Of a stretch of DNA of 34,248 nucleotides, positions 29,925 to 34,248 are shown in pieces (within the stretch, counting starts at the first letter, position 1; each line of letters starts with the position of its first letter). The position numbers and the translations under genes are program-made. The DNA lies in NCBI GenBank assembly GCA_035536535.1, contig DATLNZ010000005.1, positions 1 through 34,248 on the forward strand, written 5' to 3'. The stretch is from Actinomycetota bacterium. Lineage in GTDB: Bacteria; Actinomycetota; JAICYB01. The notes beneath the pieces were generated by a model. That model had not been told where the DNA came from, made no database searches, and was given only the letters and a program-made list of their open reading frames with translations.

Positions 29925-31175
29925 TCAGTCTATGGCCGCCGGGGGGGCCTGCTTCAGCCACAGGGACACGTGCGCAGGCTGGACCGTCTCGCTCGTCGCC
30001 CGGACCAGCTCCCGGGTGAGGGTGTCCAGGTCGATCTGGTCGCGCAGCCGGGAGCCGAAAGCCTCGATCGTCCGGGTGGCGTCGTAGGTCCGGCGGTAGA
30101 AGCGCCGGTTGACGAAAGCGCGGATCCGAGACAGGGCGGGGCGGAACATCGCCGCCACCGCCAGGGTGGACCCGGCCACCGCGAGATCAGACCTGCCGGT
30201 GAACGGAGCCGTCAGACGCTGAAGCAGGATCACGGCCCCGGCATAGAACCCCGCCATCGAGAGGGTCAGGATCGTGTAGACGACCGCGCGGTTGATCACC
30301 CGGTCGATGTCGTACAGCCGGTAGCGCAGGATCGCGAAGCCCACCGCCACCGGGATCCCTGCAAACGAGATCGTGACGAGGTCCTGGGCGACCTGCATGA
30401 ACACCGGAGTGGGCCCCTCCCCCATGAGCATCGCGCCCGTTCCGGCGAAACCGAACAGCACCGCGACGAAAACCGCCGCCGTCGCCACCCACTTGAGCTG
30501 CTGGCGCTGCTCCGAAGGCGCACGGCGGTAGCGGACGACCAGGGAAGCCATCGAAGCGATGAACGTGACCGGCATGAGCAGCGCAAGAACGCCCAGTACG
30601 GGCATCAGCGGCCGGATCGCGTCGATCGCGTATGGGTTCTCGATCGCCACGTCGGCCAGGGTGCCGGGCGTGAGCGCCTCCGTTAGGGACATAGTCAGGA
30701 TGGAGAACGCGGGAACCCACCCGAACCAGCGCCAGCGGTGCGACGGAAGCCTGCCATCGGGGAACAGCAGGACGAGATAGGACCCGATCAGCCCCGTCCA
30801 CAAGGCCCAAAGCCAGTTCGAGAGCCACGCCGCCGTGACGGCGCCGGGCAAGGCTCCTCGCTTCACGTCGAAGCCGTACACCGCCCACGCCGTGGCCGCG
30901 AGGTTGACGCCGATCGACAGGCCGATGAGCAGACAGATCCACCCGATGGCGTTCGACGGCTTCCGGGTGGCGACGAGCAGCCCGACCACCGGAAAGGCCA
31001 CGAAGGCCAGGAGCCATACGAACTCGGCCCTGCCCGTCCCCCACTCCGATGTGGTCTGGCGCGAGCCGACCGACACCATGACGACGACCGTCGCAGCGTA
31101 GGTGGCCAGGGTGGCCGCCGCCGTGGCCCAGGCCACCGCGGCCTTCCATCCACCTCGTGTGCTCGCGGCCCGCAT
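29925..31175 (-). CDS. Stand-alone membrane sensor module without kinase domain
   Basis: This 416-aa protein has about ten predicted membrane helices, for example AVAWATAAATLATYAATVVVMV near the start, LLAFVAFPVVGLLVATR, TGLIGSYLVLLFPDG and AVFVAVLFGFAGTGAML. The tail (FVNRRFYRRTYDATRTIEAF, then LVRATSETVQPAHVSLWLK) is the segment that in many actinobacterial and Chloroflexi sensor histidine kinases joins the membrane part to the GAF or kinase part. Here the protein stops at that point, with no H-box or ATPase domain. It may pair with a separate protein or sense something else. It ends 29 bases before the lpdA start. No clear ribosome site precedes the ATG. Confidence 0.72.
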   Translation of the reverse strand: MRAASTRGGWKAAVAWATAAATLATYAATVVVMVSVGSRQTTSEWGTGRAEFVWLLAFVAFPVVGLLVATRKPSNAIGWICLLIGLSIGVNLAATAWAVYGFDVKRGALPGAVTAAWLSNWLWALWTGLIGSYLVLLFPDGRLPSHRWRWFGWVPAFSILTMSLTEALTPGTLADVAIENPYAIDAIRPLMPVLGVLALLMPVTFIASMASLVVRYRRAPSEQRQQLKWVATAAVFVAVLFGFAGTGAMLMGEGPTPVFMQVAQDLVTISFAGIPVAVGFAILRYRLYDIDRVINRAVVYTILTLSMAGFYAGAVILLQRLTAPFTGRSDLAVAGSTLAVAAMFRPALSRIRAFVNRRFYRRTYDATRTIEAFGSRLRDQIDLDTLTRELVRATSETVQPAHVSLWLKQAPPAAID

Positions 31176-31231
31176 GACGTGCCATTCTTACCCTTCGGCC
31201 CCCGACTCGGTTCTCTCACGGAGGTTGTCCG

Positions 31232-32665
31232 GTGACGGAAGTACGAACGAACGGCGCCACGGACGCGGAGGTGCGCGTGGAGCGGGACACGATGGGCGAG
31301 GTACAGGTCCCGGCATGGGCGCTGTGGGGAGCCTCCACACAACGCGCGGTGGACAACTTCCCCGTCTCCGGGATCCGTTTTTCGCGGCCGTTCATCCGCG
31401 CGCTGGGGCTGGTGAAGCAGGCTTCGGCTGAAGTCAACGCCGGCCTCGGCCACCTGGACGCCGAAATCTCACGGCTGATCTCCGCGGCGGCCGGACAGGT
31501 GGCGGACGGCGGGTGCGACGTCCACTTCCCTCTGGACGTCTTCCAGACCGGCTCCGGCACCTCCACCAACACCAACGCCAACGAGGTCATCGCCAACATC
31601 GCCAACCGGCAGGCGGGGTCGCCGCTGGGGACCAAGACGCCCGTGCACCCCAACGACCACGTGAACTTCGGGCAGTCGTCCAACGACGTGATCCCCACCT
31701 GCATCCACATTTCTGCGCTGGATGTGATCGACCGCGAGCTGCTGCCCTCGCTCGGGCGCCTGCAGGCGTCGCTGGAGGCCAAGGCGGCCGCGTTCGACGA
31801 CGTCGTCAAGACGGGCCGGACCCACCTCATGGACGCGACCCCGGTCACGCTCGGACAGGAGTTCTCCGGCTACGCCAGGGCCATCGAGCTGGGCATCGAC
31901 AGGGTGAGGACGGCGATACCGAGGCTGGGCGAGCTTGCTCTGGGCGGAACCGCGGTCGGCACCGGCATCAACACCGACCCCGACTTCGCCAAACGCGTGA
32001 TCTCGCTGCTCGCGGAACGGACGGGGCTGGACCTGCGGGAGGCGACCAACCATTTCGAGGCCCAGGGGGCCCAGGACGCTTGCGTGGAGATGTCCGGCGC
32101 GCTGAAGACGGTCGCCGTTTCGCTGACCAAGATCGCCAACGACCTGCGCTGGATGAATTCCGGTCCGAAGGCGGGGCTGTCCGAGATCCGGCTCCCGGAC
32201 CTGCAGCCCGGCTCGTCGATCATGCCGGGAAAGGTGAACCCGGTCATCTGCGAAGTAGTCGTCCAGGTCGCGGCGCAGGTCGTCGGAAACGACGCCGCGA
32301 TCACGTTCGCCGGGTCGATGGGCAACTTCGAACTCATCGTCATGCTGCCCGTGATCGGCCACAACCTCCTCCAGCAGGCGAGCCTGCTGTCGTCGTCGTC
32401 CCGGCTGCTTGCGGACAAGTGCGTGGACGGGATCGAGGCCGACGCCGCGCGGTGCCGTTCGACCGTCGAGTCCACGGACATCCTCGTCACCTCACTGAAC
32501 GCCGTAATCGGCTACGACCGCGCAGCGGCGATACTGAAGACCGCCCGCGCCACCGGCCGCACGATCCGCGAGGTCGCCTTGGACGAGCGGGTGCTGCCGC
32601 CGGAGGAACTCGACCGCGTGCTGGACATCTCGAGGATGACCCGAGGGGGCATCCCGGACAGGTAG
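31232..32665 (+). CDS. fumC: Fumarate hydratase, class II
   Basis: This 477-aa cytoplasmic enzyme interconverts fumarate and malate without an Fe-S cluster. Family signatures are [32 protein letters not shown] (active-site HPNDHVN), [19 protein letters not shown] with the catalytic His, and [11 protein letters not shown] (327-337) with the catalytic Ser loop. Length is slightly over the usual ~460 because of a short N-terminal extension. The start is a GTG with GGAGG eight bases upstream. The gene is divergent from the membrane sensor module across only 56 bases, and the M1 peptidase follows immediately. Confidence 0.95.
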   Translation: MTEVRTNGATDAEVRVERDTMGEVQVPAWALWGASTQRAVDNFPVSGIRFSRPFIRALGLVKQASAEVNAGLGHLDAEISRLISAAAGQVADGGCDVHFPLDVFQTGSGTSTNTNANEVIANIANRQAGSPLGTKTPVHPNDHVNFGQSSNDVIPTCIHISALDVIDRELLPSLGRLQASLEAKAAAFDDVVKTGRTHLMDATPVTLGQEFSGYARAIELGIDRVRTAIPRLGELALGGTAVGTGINTDPDFAKRVISLLAERTGLDLREATNHFEAQGAQDACVEMSGALKTVAVSLTKIANDLRWMNSGPKAGLSEIRLPDLQPGSSIMPGKVNPVICEVVVQVAAQVVGNDAAITFAGSMGNFELIVMLPVIGHNLLQQASLLSSSSRLLADKCVDGIEADAARCRSTVESTDILVTSLNAVIGYDRAAAILKTARATGRTIREVALDERVLPPEELDRVLDISRMTRGGIPDR

Positions 32666-32673
32666 GAGGACAG

Positions 32674-34248
<1,575 letters not shown>

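Noticed and set aside
31176-31231. Divergent promoter elements in the 56-base gap before fumC
   Set aside because: A TAAGAA stretch lies near the minus-strand ATG, but it does not match TANNNT and no -35 is visible, so no promoter is claimed.

Overview
The window is high-GC, densely packed bacterial DNA with short gaps, many 1-4 base stop/start overlaps, and no transposase, integrase, phage gene or CRISPR array. An F420-type luciferase-like oxidoreductase, a mycothiol-type DinB/MDMPI protein, an actinobacterial-type KorAB and a SufR-like regulator all point to an uncultured member of the Actinomycetota. This placement is inferred from gene families; no rRNA or other strong phylogenetic marker is present.

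Layout. 1-1539 (+): a SufR-like HTH regulator and a small Cys-rich secreted protein. 1546-6115 (-): 2-oxoacid:ferredoxin oxidoreductase KorB/KorA, a two-Excalibur-domain surface protein and an orphan ModA-like lipoprotein. 6246-12035 (+): a secreted LVIVD-repeat beta-propeller, Hsp20 and Lon with overlapping or nearly abutting ends, then an ECF sigma factor and a membrane protein in the anti-sigma position, closed by a strong hairpin. 12094-12167 (+): tRNA-Glu(UUC). 12199-16503 (+): F420-type oxidoreductase, four-helix membrane protein, HAD hydrolase, secreted glucose/sorbosone dehydrogenase and an acyltransferase whose best start is a CTG overlapping the previous stop. 16650-20800 (+): solo HicB, acetyl-CoA synthetase and an ABC-2 exporter pair. 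20797-23471 (-): two tandem paralogous LVIVD propellers. 23619-24899 (+): a DinB-MDMPI fusion. 24907-31175 (-): a stand-alone membrane sensor module, then lpdA, E2 (sucB-like), lipB, lipA and a VOC protein. 31232-end (+): fumarase C and an M1 aminopeptidase cut by the right edge.

How it fits together. Much of the window is central carbon metabolism. KorAB makes succinyl-CoA (or acetyl-CoA) with ferredoxin. The lpdA-E2-lipB-lipA cluster supplies a lipoylated 2-oxoacid dehydrogenase, its E3 and both lipoate enzymes, but no E1. FumC continues the TCA cycle and Acs feeds acetate in. Hsp20-Lon is a protein quality-control pair, and the ECF sigma unit may answer an envelope signal.

No clearly new defence or mobile system was found. 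The most unusual items are: three secreted LVIVD propellers with a His at the start of successive blades; a ModA with two altered ligand positions and no ModBC; a one-residue insertion in the LipA auxiliary-cluster motif; the apparent CTG start; a tandem DinB-fold fusion; and a kinase-less sensor module beside lpdA.
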